Shown in pieces: positions 1-10,605 of a DNA stretch of 64,000 nt; position 1 is the stretch's first letter; each line of letters opens with the position of its first letter. The position numbers and the translations under genes were made by a program. The stretch spans positions 1 through 64,000 of the forward strand of contig VWZW01001210.1 in assembly GCA_013397115.1 (NCBI GenBank), given 5' to 3'. The notes under the pieces were generated by a model. The model was not told the origin of the DNA. It searched no databases and saw only the letters and a list, made by a program, of their open reading frames with translations. The stretch comes from Edolisoma coerulescens (Eukaryota; Chordata; Aves; Passeriformes; Campephagidae).

Positions 1-810
1 TTTTTTTTTTTTTTCTCCAGACAACACTTTTCCAGCTCTATCCTCAGACCTATTTTTTAAGGAGGAATATGGTGACTATCCCCAGCAGAAAGGGAGAGGT
101 GCTTTGTGTTTATTGCTTTTTCGGTTAGAGCTGGAGTGCGTCTCCAAATCCAGTATTAAAAGTTGTAATAAACATCTTCCAAGTTTTGATCCTCATAATT
201 TAAAACACTCCTCTGCAGACTATGATACAGTCTCTTTTAGGCTTCTTGTTTAGTATTTAAACAAGAATGTATGTTTAGTACTTAAGCAAGCATAAATTAT
301 AATAAAAAGAACATTTTTGATTTAGAATAGAATATAACAGAGATGTTGCAATGAATAAAAGTAAAGTTTGAAGGAAATACAGACCTATTGAGATAAAGAA
401 CTGTATGTCAGGCAATAAACAGCTTCAGCCTTGCTTCACGATGAAGTCAGAACAGGTGCAATGAAACCAATTTTAAAATAAATAAATGTATAAATGATGA
501 CAGGGGAACACAATAGGAAAAATCCTTGGGAGGGCAGTGCTGAGGTTCCCCTGGTTGAGTGCAGCACTGAGAAAAGCAATGTGGGATTTTACTTGCAAAT
601 TCATTTTTTCTGTTTTGTAAAAAAAAATATTTACGATCTCCTTACAGTGTTCCTGCATGGATAGCCAAATTCTTAACCTGGCCATCCCTAAACACAAAGT
701 CATAGGATCATGGAATGATTTGGATCTTCTCATCCCACCCCCCTGCCCTTTTTGCAGATACAAGGATGGAGTTGCTCTGTTCAGACGTCATGGGCCACAG
801 CCAGCACTGA

Positions 811-870
811 GGACTCAAGCTGGGCCCTGGACTTTTCCTTTGGACTCAAGCTGGGCCCTGGACTTTTCCT
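811..870. repeat. 31-bp tandem duplication, two copies
   Basis: The motif beginning GGACTCAAGCTGGGCC and ending GGACTTTTCCT occurs twice in direct succession with a 31-bp period. The shared 29 bases are identical, so the duplication is recent or the copies have been homogenised. No function is implied. Confidence 0.9.
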
Positions 871-3478
871 GATCTCCAACAAAAGCATCTTAAGGGGAAG
901 TTTATTTTGCTCCGTAACATTACGCATCTTGAGTGGACTCAGGATGAGTAAGGAGCGGACGTGTGGGGCCGCATTCACCCAGAGCTGGAATCCCCTTCTC
1001 CCCCCGCCCCACCATAGCAAACAGGAGCTCATTTCCATCTCCTTTGTGTCCTGGGAAGCAAGGAAACCTCCCAGCTTGAGCCTGTGGAAATTTTCAGACA
1101 AATCTGTCTTTTGTTGGAATGTAATACTTTGGAGACAAGCCAAGTTCAACTAAAGTGTCCTTGGGAAGTGTTTCTCAGGTCTAGCAAGGAATGTGTTGGT
1201 CAAAGCACAGCTGAGGCCTTCCCCCTCCCCTCCATCTGCCAGAGAGAGCAGAGGTTTAAGTTCTCTTGGAGGCTCTTGGGCTGGTGCTTGGGATCAGCTT
1301 TTGTGATGCCTCAATCCTCCAGCTAAGTACATTAACTCCCAATAAAATCACTGTTTCAGGGTCACTCTTTCCCCATCAATTCCCTCCTTTCATTTAAAAA
1401 ACCCCACAACTTAAAGTTTCCATTTCTCTTCTGCCATAAAATGGGAAAATGTTTGTAGGGTGACATATCTTCTCCTGCCTACCACTAGTCCCGGAACAGA
1501 GTTCTTTGGCCCACATGGCAGAGAAAGCATCACCTGGACAGTGTATTCCCAGGGCCACGATGCTCTAAAAGGAAACAAAAGGCCAAAATATGATTGCACC
1601 ACTTGGATCATATTTCTTCAATTATCATGGAAAAATAAAAGATGTTTAACATGGCATGTATAAGTTGTTTGAGGTTTGAAAGCCTAAGGAAAATTAAGAT
1701 ATTTAATGCTGCCCTCAAACAAACTGGGACTAGGAGAAAGGTTTTAAAATTCCCCCTATATGCAAAGTGGAGCCATTGTCAAGCACAAAAAGTCATGCTA
1801 GAGCACAGCAAAAGTGCCTCTGGGAAGCAACCCAAATTTATTTAAATTGAGTAGGGAAAACCCTACCAATTTGTTTGTTCTGACTGTGATGTCAGCCTGT
1901 GCAGGCGTGTGAAGATACAGACACCAACCCGTTCATACTTCCGAGCCCTACGTGGCGTATCTGACGCACTCCAGGAGGGCAGGACGTGAGGGGTGCGGGC
2001 TCTGCTATGACACCACAGCTCCCTCCTCCCCTCCTTCCCAGAGCCTAGTGCAGAACAGAGCCCTGGAATGCTGGGGGGAATGCAGCCCATCGCAGACCCA
2101 ACCCTGGAGTCACCAAGCAGAGCCCAGTCACAGAGTGGTCCCCACACAGGAAACGGGGCAGTTGGTGGTCTGACAGAAAAGGGAGACTCAGGCTTCCTGA
2201 GGGGTCAGAAAAGATCTCAGAGTCATGAGACACTTGGGAATATTAACAAAACCCAGCCCTTTGTGTGATGCCATGGTCCTTGGGGCTCTCACCACAGGGC
2301 TGTGGGTGCTGGGAACAGCACAGTGGGAGGGTCACCCCAGCACATCCCAAGTGTGAGGAAACCCCTGGCACCTTCTGTGCACCTCTCAAAAGACATCCCT
2401 ACAGGACAGCAAGTTGAGCACAACACCCAGGGGTTCATGGACACCAGAGAAGAGGGAGAGAAGCCCAGATAAGAGCCCTGCTGCTGCCTAAAGTCAGCAG
2501 GGCTGACCTCGGGTGTCCTGGCAGCAAGACTGCTCTGGAACTTTAAATTGAGAGCCTGGACAAGGGAGGCACCTCCTGGATGAGGGCAGAAGAGCTCCCT
2601 GCTCCCGCCTGCCATTCCCAGTGTTTCCTCACGCCCCTCTCCTCTAGCAGAACTCTCTCCAGGCACAAGGATCTGGAGAAGTTTCCTGGAAAGGCTGTGC
2701 AGAGCAGACACACATTTTAATTGCCAGCGTTCACTGCTTGGCTCAGTGCCTTTGGAAGAGCTCCATGAGCTCACTTGGTTGAGCTCAAGACCTATCACCA
2801 CAGTGTGGGGATGAACCCCAGAAATGCATCCTCTGGGGTGGGGATGTTCTAGAAGAAGGATATGGGGAAGGGCATTGCATTGAGAGCTTGTCCATCACAG
2901 TCTGCCAAAGGATACATTTTGGTAGACATTGCTGCATGGAACAGCAATTTGGAGTCCTTAAGGCTGGTGTTAACCTTGTCCATGTGCAGTTGGGCAGACC
3001 TTGCAAGGACCTGGACTAACGTCTTTGCTTTGTTAAACTTGTTATTGTTCATTAAACTCGCTTATGCACAGACTTCTTCAGAATTTAAATACCCGTAGCC
3101 CTGTGCCTTGTTGTGTGTTAATGGGTAGCTCCTGGGAGTTAACACCAGCCTGAAGTGGGAACTGCTTCACAACTGCAGGAGGAGCATCTCAGCAGCCTTT
3201 CCTTAATGGTCTCAAATGTCAGCCCTTTGTCATCAGTTCTCCCACCTCTTCCATGCATGCAGTGCTCCATTAATTATCATAATTTATATTCTCCTGGTGG
3301 CCAGAGGCCACCAGGGGCAGCAGCTCTTGTGGTCTAGAAACAAAAAGTAGCAACACAGACCCTCATGTGAAGGGCTTTCTTTTCAGAAAGACACAACTCA
3401 GAGAGAAACAAATCGTCCAAAGCGTGGTAGCTTTCCTTGTGTAGAAAAAAAATATCACAAGGAGACAGAGTCAAAGAT

Positions 3479-3588
3479 GGAGCAAAGGAGGAAGAGGAAC
3501 AGCAGTGATAAAGAGAAAGCATAGGAAGAGGAGAAAAAAGGAAGGAGGGCAATGGAGGAAGGGGAAGGCTCTGGAAAGGGTAAACAGC
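3479..3588. repeat. Purine-rich low-complexity tract
   Basis: About 110 bases on the plus strand are almost entirely A and G with only scattered pyrimidines, made of GGA, GAA and AGG triplets. Such tracts are common in vertebrate introns and intergenic DNA and can form triplex structures. No transposon is recognised. Confidence 0.7.
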
Positions 3589-4360
3589 AGAGGCATATGA
3601 GAGTGGGCAAACAGTCACCGAGCAAGAACAGTCAGCAGTGGACATTGCACAGTGTCCACACTCCCAGCTGGGCAAGGTCATCAGGGATGGGGGCAGGAAG
3701 GGTTGGCAGATATGACATGGACATTCAACTGTCCCCAGGTAGCTCCAGCTGCCCCCATGGAGCTCCAGCTGCCTCCAAGGACAGCCCCCTTAGGCCAGCT
3801 TGCCCAGCACATCTGCAGGGCCACCATGGGGCTTCCCACCCTCCCTTCATCGCCTCTGCTTTCCAGCTCTTCCTTGCTCTTTATTTTCTTTTCCTTTCCC
3901 TTTTACGGATGAGCCCTTGGTTCTGATGGCTCTCCCAGAGAGATTTGTCTGTCAGAGCCAGCACAGCTCCTTTTGACAAATCCCAGGAATTTTTTTCCCC
4001 TGAGGAAAGAGGCAAACCCACGGCCCACCTCCTGTCTGATTCTTCTCTGGCTGCTTTGCAAATACAACTGAGCTGTGACTCAGAAGACAAAAAAAAGAGC
4101 CTTTTCTCCCCAATGTAGTCAGTGGACAGAGTCGTGCACCTACAGAGGATGATTCAGACCAACCTGGATGTGTAAAACCTTTTGATTTTTGGAAAATCTT
4201 CCTAAATCGTCTGAAATCATAAAGCTTCCTATGGCTGCCTAAATCATCTGTGACTTACACTAAAGCAGATGAGGGAGAAATATGGACTGGGGCACTTGGT
4301 AGTGGCAGAATACGATGAAAATTTTATGGTTCCTCCTTGCATTACATCGAATTACATCAA

Positions 4361-4426
4361 AGCTGGACCTATGAGTCTTTTGGATCCCTTCCAACTCAGG
4401 ATATTCTGTGATTCTATGATTCTACA
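4361..4426 (+). mobile_element. CR1 LINE fragment, 3' tail only
   Basis: The core CCCTTCCAACTCAGGATATT followed by ATTCTGTGATTCTATGATTC is the 3' end of an avian CR1 with its short octamer repeats. CR1 is a non-LTR retrotransposon whose reverse transcriptase primes from this tail, so most copies are 5'-truncated; this one keeps only about 65 bases. The wording of the tail (CAACTCAGGATATT) is shared with the copies at 13.2 and 44.7 kb and with the SINE at 6.06 kb, so it could also be the remnant of a SINE. Confidence 0.85.
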
Positions 4427-4428
4427 TA

Positions 4429-6060
4429 ATGTGGAATTGTAACTTTCCTGGCTTTTAGAGGGATTTGAATGTATAGAATAACCAAAAAAAGATAAAAATT
4501 ATGAAGGCAGAAACTGTTTGTGTCCTCTCATGCTGTCACTTATGCAGGAAGAAAGTACCCAGAGCAAAACATTTTATGGGGAGAATAAAGAGGAAGAGCA
4601 TAATCACCTCCTTGCAAGCCAGAAGTACTGAGAGAATCCCAGTAAAGTGAAATCGCTCCAGTTTGGAGCCAAAACACTTTGAGATGGGGGTTAGGAAGAC
4701 CTTGTGAAAGGCTTAGAGAGCCAGGAGTTGTATCACAGTGCTTGGAAAGCTTCTCGCAGTCCCATCCCTCTTTGTCTAGCTCCAGAGAAGTGGCGTAACA
4801 CCACTCTTGTTCCAGCACTTTGGAACAGCACCAATGATTTCTTTTGTTGTTTTTTTTTTTTTTAATTCTTGGACTCTGACATCGCCTGGCGCTGGTTGGT
4901 GAAGAAAGTGTGAGTTCCTGGGAAAGGCAGGGATGCAGATGGATGGGTTTTCCATGTGCTGCTCTGCTCGGTGTGACACAGCGCTAGCACAGCACACCCA
5001 GACCTGGCTCGGACTCCAGGCAAGGCTTTTTCCTTCCATCCGAGAAAAAGAAAGCCTTTAGTGATCCCAACTAATTGTAGCTGCCTGGAAAAATGTGATT
5101 TATCTGCTATACTTTTACCCATTACCACCCCACCTGAAGTACTCTAAATGAGGAGTGAGGTAACGCTATGTATCATATAGAGTATGGACACGTTATAAAC
5201 ACTATTTAAATCCAAACAAAGGACTTCTAGCAATGCCACCTGAAAGGTTTCTGGGAGCAGTGGATTACGTGTATAATGTATTTACACGTGTAAATATCAT
5301 CCACTGCTCCTGACCTGTTCTGATTCAATGGATTGCGTACATCAAAAGCCTGAATTAAGAGAAGCTTCACCTTCACAACTGATTTCTCTGCCTGCTGTGA
5401 ATCATCAACCCCAAATCTTTCTTTGACCAGAAGCAGACAGCAGGGCTGTCCAGCAGACAGCTTAGGTGTGCGTAAGCAAGTTTAGCACAATGAGGCAATT
5501 CTGGATCCAAAGCCTGAAGCCCATTCAAATATTCCTGCTCTGACTCCTGATGGGAAAACCCATTCACTGGTATTAGTGCGGCACCTGTGTGTTCATCCCA
5601 CAGGCTGAAATGAAATAATCCATAACTGCTTCTCCATGAGCTTAAATCCTTAAAGGAAATACCAAGGACTGGCTAACTTTTGAAAGTGATGATGGAGGGG
5701 AAAAATTCCTTTCAGGATCATCAGGAGAAGCCATTAGAGACCTGAGGTTATTTACTCCCAGGCACCAGGACATGTGTGCAGTTCTCCAGGTTTCTTGTCT
5801 TCATGAGCACTGTCTATGTGAAAAAATGCTCTCAGGACAGCACAATACTTCAGGGCAAAGTTTTGGCCACAGAATTCATTTTCCTAATCAGTTTTGCCTT
5901 GCATGCCTGGCAGAAATATGACAAAAACTCAAGCTGTCACCTGAAGAGACCCAATCTCAATGTTGGCAGCTGGCCGACTTGCAGGGGTAGATGAAAGATC
6001 TGTGTGGAAGACACGTGCCATGGACAAAGTCATGCCAGCATCTGAGACATTTGGATATAT
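4429..6060. other. Unique non-coding stretch
   Basis: No gene or transposon is recognised. It contains a T run (4849-4863) and the imperfect palindrome listed separately. Confidence 0.6.
5254..5310. repeat. Imperfect palindrome (potential hairpin)
   Basis: GGAGCAGTGGAT at 5254-5265 is the exact reverse complement of ATCCACTGCTCC at 5299-5310. The 33 bases between contain further partial self-complementarity around TACGTGTA and TACACGTGTA. The whole could fold as a 12-bp stem extended by a weaker inner stem. I do not recognise it as a known miRNA or transposon end. Confidence 0.75.
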
Positions 6061-6092
6061 AGATTAGATTAGATTAGATTAGATTAGATTAG
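6061..6092. repeat. (AGATT)n pentanucleotide microsatellite
   Basis: Six perfect AGATT units are followed by AG and run directly into the tRNA-like head of the SINE. The motif resembles the A-box region of the SINE (TAGATTAGTTGG compared with the tRNA-Ile form TAGCTCAGTTGG), so the array probably grew out of the SINE's own promoter. Confidence 0.95.
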
Positions 6093-6212
6093 TTGGTCAG
6101 AGCATGGTGCTGATAACACCAAGGTTTTGGGGTAGATCTGTGTAGAGCCATTCACTGAAGAGTTGGACTTGATCATCCTTGTGTGTCCCTTCCAACTCAG
6201 AATATTTATGAT
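6091..6212 (+). mobile_element. tRNA-Ile-derived SINE with CR1 tail (TguSINE1-like)
   Basis: The head, from GTTGGTCAGAGC through GCTGATAACACCAAGG to GGGTAGATCT, aligns with the D arm, anticodon arm and B box of tRNA-Ile, with GAT at the anticodon position. From about 6141 the sequence becomes a CR1 3' end (GTTGGACTTGATCATCCTTG, then CCCTTCCAACTCAGAATATT). A tRNA-Ile head joined to a CR1 tail is the structure of the passerine SINE family TguSINE1, which is thought to be copied by CR1 reverse transcriptase. The 5' end is replaced by the AGATT array. The B box has decayed (GGGTAGATCT instead of GGTTCGATCC), so this is a dead copy rather than a tRNA gene. The family name is by recognition, not by search. 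Confidence 0.85.
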
Positions 6213-6239
6213 AATAAAATTAGTGGGAAATATGTCATT

Positions 6240-6285
6240 TTGTGATTATATTATATTATGTATTATATCATATATTGTTTGGAAG
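6240..6285. repeat. AT-rich low-complexity patch
   Basis: An irregular run of TTATAT, ATTATG and TATATC units lies just downstream of the SINE tail. It has no coding or promoter features that I can support. Confidence 0.6.
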
Positions 6286-6317
6286 AGAGCTGGTGGGAGA
6301 AACTGGCTTCTGGGAAA

Positions 6318-6410
6318 ACCCAGTCTGGAAGGGACCTCAGGAAGACCCTGGTCCAACCCGCAGCTCAAAGCAGGTCACCTCTAGGGTCAGCCCAGAGCTT
6401 CACCCATGAC
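6318..6410 (-). mobile_element. CR1 fragment, minus strand, degenerate
   Basis: CTGGAAGGGACCTCAGGA followed by GGTCCAACCCGCAGCTCAAA is the reverse complement of the CR1 3' region ('TTGGACC...AGGTCCCTTCCAG'). The octamer tail is missing and similarity fades after about 90 bases, so this is an old, eroded copy. Confidence 0.6.
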
Positions 6411-7641
6411 GCAGATATGAGCAGGTGGCATTTGGAAGGTGACTGGCACTGGAGTAGTCATTGCTTCTCCTGACCCAGCTTGAGGCCTATTCAGCTCACC
6501 TGACGCAATTCTAAAACAAAAGGATGACATTTTCCACACAACTTGTAAAGCTGCGCGACGTTTTGGTGTAATGGCAAAGCCCAAAGTATAAACAGATGTA
6601 ATAATTAGTTGGATGAATGGAAGAAGGGCCATTCATTGATTAGTAACAATAAACACATACAAGCTAGCATGGTCACCCTTACGCTATGGGCCTGGGCTGG
6701 GGACACAAGCAAAATCCTGCAAACAAGAATTGCTGCCATAGGTAGAGGACCAGTAAATATAAGTGTCTGCAGCCTCAGCTACCCTGCTCTCCTAAAAGCT
6801 TTTTCCAAGGCAGGGACGTGAGCGCTGGTACCATCACGACGTCAGTGCCATGCAGGGCTTTCCTTCTGCAAGTACACTTGTCTGCTTCTGTCCAAACAGT
6901 CCCTCCCCAGGTGAGAACAGCCCCAAGACCATATTCCAATGACATTCCATTTATGCCACCAAGTTGTTAGAGAACCCACATTAGCTCACACAAAACTTTC
7001 ACAAACCCGTATTTTTAAGGGCTTAACGTGTTCACAAAAGTATTGTTCATGGTGGCAGGCTATAAAACTGTGCAATAACCTGCCAAGGGAAATTTCAGAA
7101 AATTTCTCAACTGAGTCATCTCCATCAAGGGCATGAAACAGAGAAAACCTTTGAAACAAATTACCGGTTTCTGAGTTGGAAAAATGACCAACACCCCACC
7201 ACACACACACACACACCAGTGAAGTAAGATCTTTCACATCACTAGCTTTTGTTTCTCTGTTGTTGTCCACACTACTGACTCACTCCTGTGGCATGGCCGA
7301 GAAAAAAACCTGTCACACATGGCACATCAACAATGGCCCTTCCAATTTGCAGGGAATTCCAACATTTTCAGCTTGGGTTTGATGCAATTCAAAGAAAAAT
7401 AGGCTTTCAAGATTTCCCGTAGAGTAAAAATTCTCTAAAAAGAGATTTCCTAAATGCCAGCATCAGGAATAATGAGAAATAAAGGTGGCTGGGATGGATT
7501 TCAGCAGCTGTTGATGGATTTCATCATCTTCTTGCTTTGGTCATGCAGCAGTGATGCAGCTCTACACTCTCTCATAACAAGACTTGTTACAAAAAAATGA
7601 CTTAATTTAAATTCCTATTCGCACTCATGTGCTCACTCACA
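6411..7641. other. Unique non-coding stretch with (AC)n
   Basis: No gene or transposon is recognised. A short perfect AC dinucleotide run lies at 7199-7216. Confidence 0.6.
7199..7216. repeat. (AC)n microsatellite
   Basis: About nine AC units, uninterrupted. It is short, so low polymorphism would be expected. Confidence 0.9.
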
Positions 7642-7788
7642 AATCACTGAGTCCCAGACTGGTTTGAGTTGGAATGACCTTAAAGCTCTTCTAGATCCAC
7701 CTTCTGCCATGGGCAGGGACACCAGGTTGCTCCAAGCCCTGCCCAGCCTGGCCTTGAACACTTCCAGGCATGGGGCAGCCACAGCTTC
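7642..7788 (-). mobile_element. CR1 LINE fragment, minus strand
   Basis: Read on the plus strand, GTTGGAATGACCTTAAAG, then GCCATGGGCAGGGACACC, then CCTGGCCTTGAACACTTCCA are the reverse complement of the CR1 3' untranslated region. The copy is about 147 bases long, 5'-truncated where the plus-strand text reaches CCACAGCTTC, and stops against a TTAA repeat. Confidence 0.93.
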
Positions 7789-7810
7789 TTAATTAATTAA
7801 TTAACTAATT
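7789..7810. repeat. (TTAA)n microsatellite at a CR1 truncation point
   Basis: Five to six TTAA/AATT units begin exactly where CR1 similarity ends. The repeat may mark the original integration site or may have grown afterwards. Confidence 0.85.
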
Positions 7811-7812
7811 CA

Positions 7813-8739
7813 ATTCTCTGTATCTGAGGAGCTAATAAATACGTGCCTAGAACTATATGAAAACATATGAATCATCTGTCAAGTGCCACATACTCAAAAA
7901 CTGTAGGAACTAGAACCAAACATTTATAGGAAGTGCCTCCCTCTAGAGAAGGAAGGTAACAGAGCGCAGGAAATCCTTTAATGCTTTAACCTGTTTGGTG
8001 CTCGAGCACCTCCTTCTTGGCCAGGGTTCGTTTCCATACAATGGAAATAAAACTGTTGAGCACCAAGCAGCAGCACAGGCCTGTTTACTCTGAAAAGGAA
8101 CTCTGCAAAGCCATGGACCGATATCTTGTGCTCTCCTCAGGTTTTAGTGCTTACCGGGTGGCTCACATAGTAGTATGTAAACATGGATTAATCCATTAGA
8201 CAAGAATGTATACAAATAAATGACTCTATTTCACTAATTTCCCCTTAAACCTGGCATGTAAATGTCACTATGGCCATAGCAAAAATGTCCAGGGATAGGC
8301 CCAGGCCTGTAGAATATCTACAGCATCATGTAATCAGATCAAGCTCTGCCTTCTAGAATAAACACTTTTAAAAACTTTTTTCGTGTGTAAGCAAAGTTTC
8401 TTAGGCTTCTTAACTTCTATAAACATTCATGGCAGCACTAAATACTCTCACCTGGCAACTCCTGATTCAGTAGCACCACTTACAAGAGAACACTCATCCA
8501 AATACCATCTTGATTATTTGACAGGGTTAATAGCCAGGTGAGAAGCTGAAGACACAGTGCTCCCCCAGTGCAATGAGAAAGCAGAAATTCAAGTGTCACA
8601 ATGTGCTTTTAGGTCTAAACAGAGAAGGAAATCTGCCTTGAGATGTTTTCTCTGTTCACAACTGGAAGCAAGTTCTGATAAAAATAGGAAGTCTGGTCTG
8701 GGGATGTGGAAGTCCATGGCAGCCTGGTCTACACTGAGC
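7813..8739. other. Unique non-coding stretch
   Basis: AT-rich sequence with no recognised gene, RNA or transposon. Confidence 0.6.
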
Positions 8740-9300
8740 TACAGACTGAGGAGGGAGCACACAGAGCTGGGAGCAGGGACAGGTTGCAAAGGAAGGGACT
8801 GGGACACATGGCCCCGGTGTGCAGGGCTGCCATCAGGAAGGCCACAGCTCAAGGGACTGGATCAAGGACAGCAAGAAGAGTTTCTAAACCTACACGGGCA
8901 GTAAAGCTGGACAAGGAAAATGTGTCTGAGTGGGACAGAGGATTTAGTGACTGTTGATGCAGGTGGGACTGAGGGACTCTGTCTGCTTTGCCTCACTGTT
9001 CACCAGGAAGGTCTCCAGGCTCCAGAGCTTAGAGATGGGGCTCAAGGCAGAGAGGATCCACCAGTGCTGGAAGGGAATTGAGTCAGGGTCTCTCAAGAAA
9101 CCTTCTCCCATAAAGTCTATGGGACCTGGTGGGTGGCATCCACTGGTGCCCAGAGTGCTGGCTGGTGTCCTTGCAAGACCTGTCCATCATCTTTGAAAGG
9201 TCATGGAGATCAGGAAAGGACCCAGGGGATGGACAAGGCAAATGTTACTCCCAGGGTCTGTTTTCCGCAAAAAGATAAAGGAGGGTGGGGAAAGTAGATT
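8740..9300 (+). mobile_element. CR1 ORF2 fragment (linker and start of reverse transcriptase)
   Basis: The plus-strand translation shows FASLFTRKVS (8986-9015), then KSMGPGGWHPLVPRVLAGVL and, after a stop, SWRS-type residues. These match the region between endonuclease and reverse transcriptase in CR1 ORF2 (family pattern: FASVFT; then SMGPDGMHP-RVL-ELA; then the W-K-ANV-PIFKKG start of RT). Upstream nucleotides (GGAAGGCCACAGCTCAAGG, GGACAGCAAGAAGAGTTTCT) fit the ORF2 sequence before this. Stops and frameshifts make it a pseudogene. Unusually it lacks everything downstream, including the 3' tail that a CR1 needs to integrate, and ends where an opposite-strand CR1 3' end begins. Confidence 0.85.
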
Positions 9301-9303
9301 GTA

Positions 9304-9562
9304 TCATGGAGTCCCAGAATGCTTTGGGTTGGAAGGGACTTCAAAAAGCTCATGCAGTGCCACCCCTGCCATGGGCAGGGACACCTTCCACTAGCCCAAG
9401 GTGCTCCAAGCCCTGTCCAACCTGGCCTTGGACACTCCCAGGGATCCAGGAGCAGCCACAGCTTCTCTGGGCACCCTGTGCCAGGGCCTCCCCACCCTCA
9501 CAGGGAACAATTCCTTCCATGTATTGAACCTAAATTTCCCCTCAGTCAGTTTGAACGCATTC
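9304..9562 (-). mobile_element. CR1 LINE fragment, minus strand
   Basis: Plus-strand landmarks of a reversed CR1 3' region occur in order: GGGTTGGAAGGGACTTC, GCCATGGGCAGGGACACC, GTCCAACCTGGCCTTGGACA, CACAGCTTCTCTGGGCACC, CAGGGCCTCCCCACCCTC. About 260 bases survive, running from the tail to the end of ORF2, where similarity fades in CCTAAATTTCCCCTC. It lies tail-to-tail with the CR1 ORF2 fragment to its left. Confidence 0.95.
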
Positions 9563-10459
9563 AAAGGAATTCAAACAGACCTGAAACTTCTCCCACTCTT
9601 TCACAATTTTCTTAAGCAATGACAGCACTAAAAGAAGTTGCAATCAGAAGAATGAATTTTACTTTAATTTTGTTGCCTTCAGCCATTGCGTGTTATGTTG
9701 CAATTCATTTCACTCTGTAATGCTTCCTGTTACAGTAGCTGGTGTAAATCACCCCCATTTTGCTTCCACAACCAGCATTAAAAACAGGTGGATTTCATTT
9801 AATCCCTTGACCAGTCACTGACGACAATTAAACTGGCCATAAAAAAAGTAAATAAAAATACTTCGGCCAGCCATGGTTTAAGGAGTCTGTTTTCTTTTAC
9901 ATCCTGCCTGGGGCAAGGGGAAAAATACTCAATTTAAGTGATTTTCCTTTAAGGCTTTAGCAAGGACAATAGGAATTATGCAATGCAGTCTCTGAATGTG
10001 CAGTCTCCTTAAAATAAACTGTGCAGAGTCTTGAAAAGAACTGCAGGGGGGAAAAAAAGAGCGTTGTCTCAAGAAGGAAAAGTTCCTATCGTTCCTATTG
10101 CCTGGCAGAGAGAGGGAAGCCACGTCCACAAAGCAGATCTTGGCACTCTTCTCACCTCAACTCCCAGCCATTTGTGCACTCACTGGGGCCTGGCTGGAAT
10201 TATCTGGGGGGATGTTTCTTGCTATTCAAACACAGAACATTTTAGTATAGTTTTAGTTTTGTTGGAATTTACTCACTCTACCTAAGAGACAACCAGAGCA
10301 ACAACAGTGGATTTGAGGCCCAGACCTCAGATGGGTTTGACGCTCCCCAGGCTGAGCAGGATTATCAGCTCAGGAATTGATTAGGATCAGGTGTTGCAGT
10401 GGACATTTGGACACGAGGGCTGACCCTCACCGCTCATTCCAGGCAGGAGGAAGGTACAA
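9563..10459. other. Unique non-coding stretch
   Basis: No gene or transposon is recognised. Confidence 0.6.
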
Positions 10460-10605
10460 TGTGCTCCCAGGGCTGGCTCCATCCATGGAGGCTCTCAAGA
10501 CCCAGCTGGTGCCAGCCCTGAGTGACCTGGTCTGACCCAGAGCTGACCTGCTTTGAGTGGGGATTGGACAGGGACTTCCCAAGGTCACCTCCATGCCAAG
10601 TGATC
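10460..10605 (+). mobile_element. CR1 fragment, plus strand, diverged
   Basis: GGAGGCTCTCAAGACCCAGC followed by CCAGCCCTGAGTGACCTGG and CTGACCTGCTTTGAGTGGGG matches the CR1 3' region of the type 'AAGAC...GACCTGCATTGAGCAGGGGGTTGGAC'. The final tail is not clear, so this is an older, eroded copy. Confidence 0.7.

Larger units (their letters stand above)
1..4360. other. Unique non-coding stretch, no gene seen
   Basis: The stretch opens with a run of 14 T. I see no exon, RNA gene or recognisable transposon. Open frames are at most about 170 codons, overlap one another on both strands and show no known domain. A short tandem duplication and a purine-rich tract are listed separately. A gene outside the window could have an intron here; the sequence does not decide this. 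Confidence 0.6.

Noticed and set aside
6091..6165. Functional tRNA-Ile gene
   Set aside because: The acceptor stem and 5' end are missing, the B box is mutated and the sequence continues into a CR1 tail, as in a SINE.
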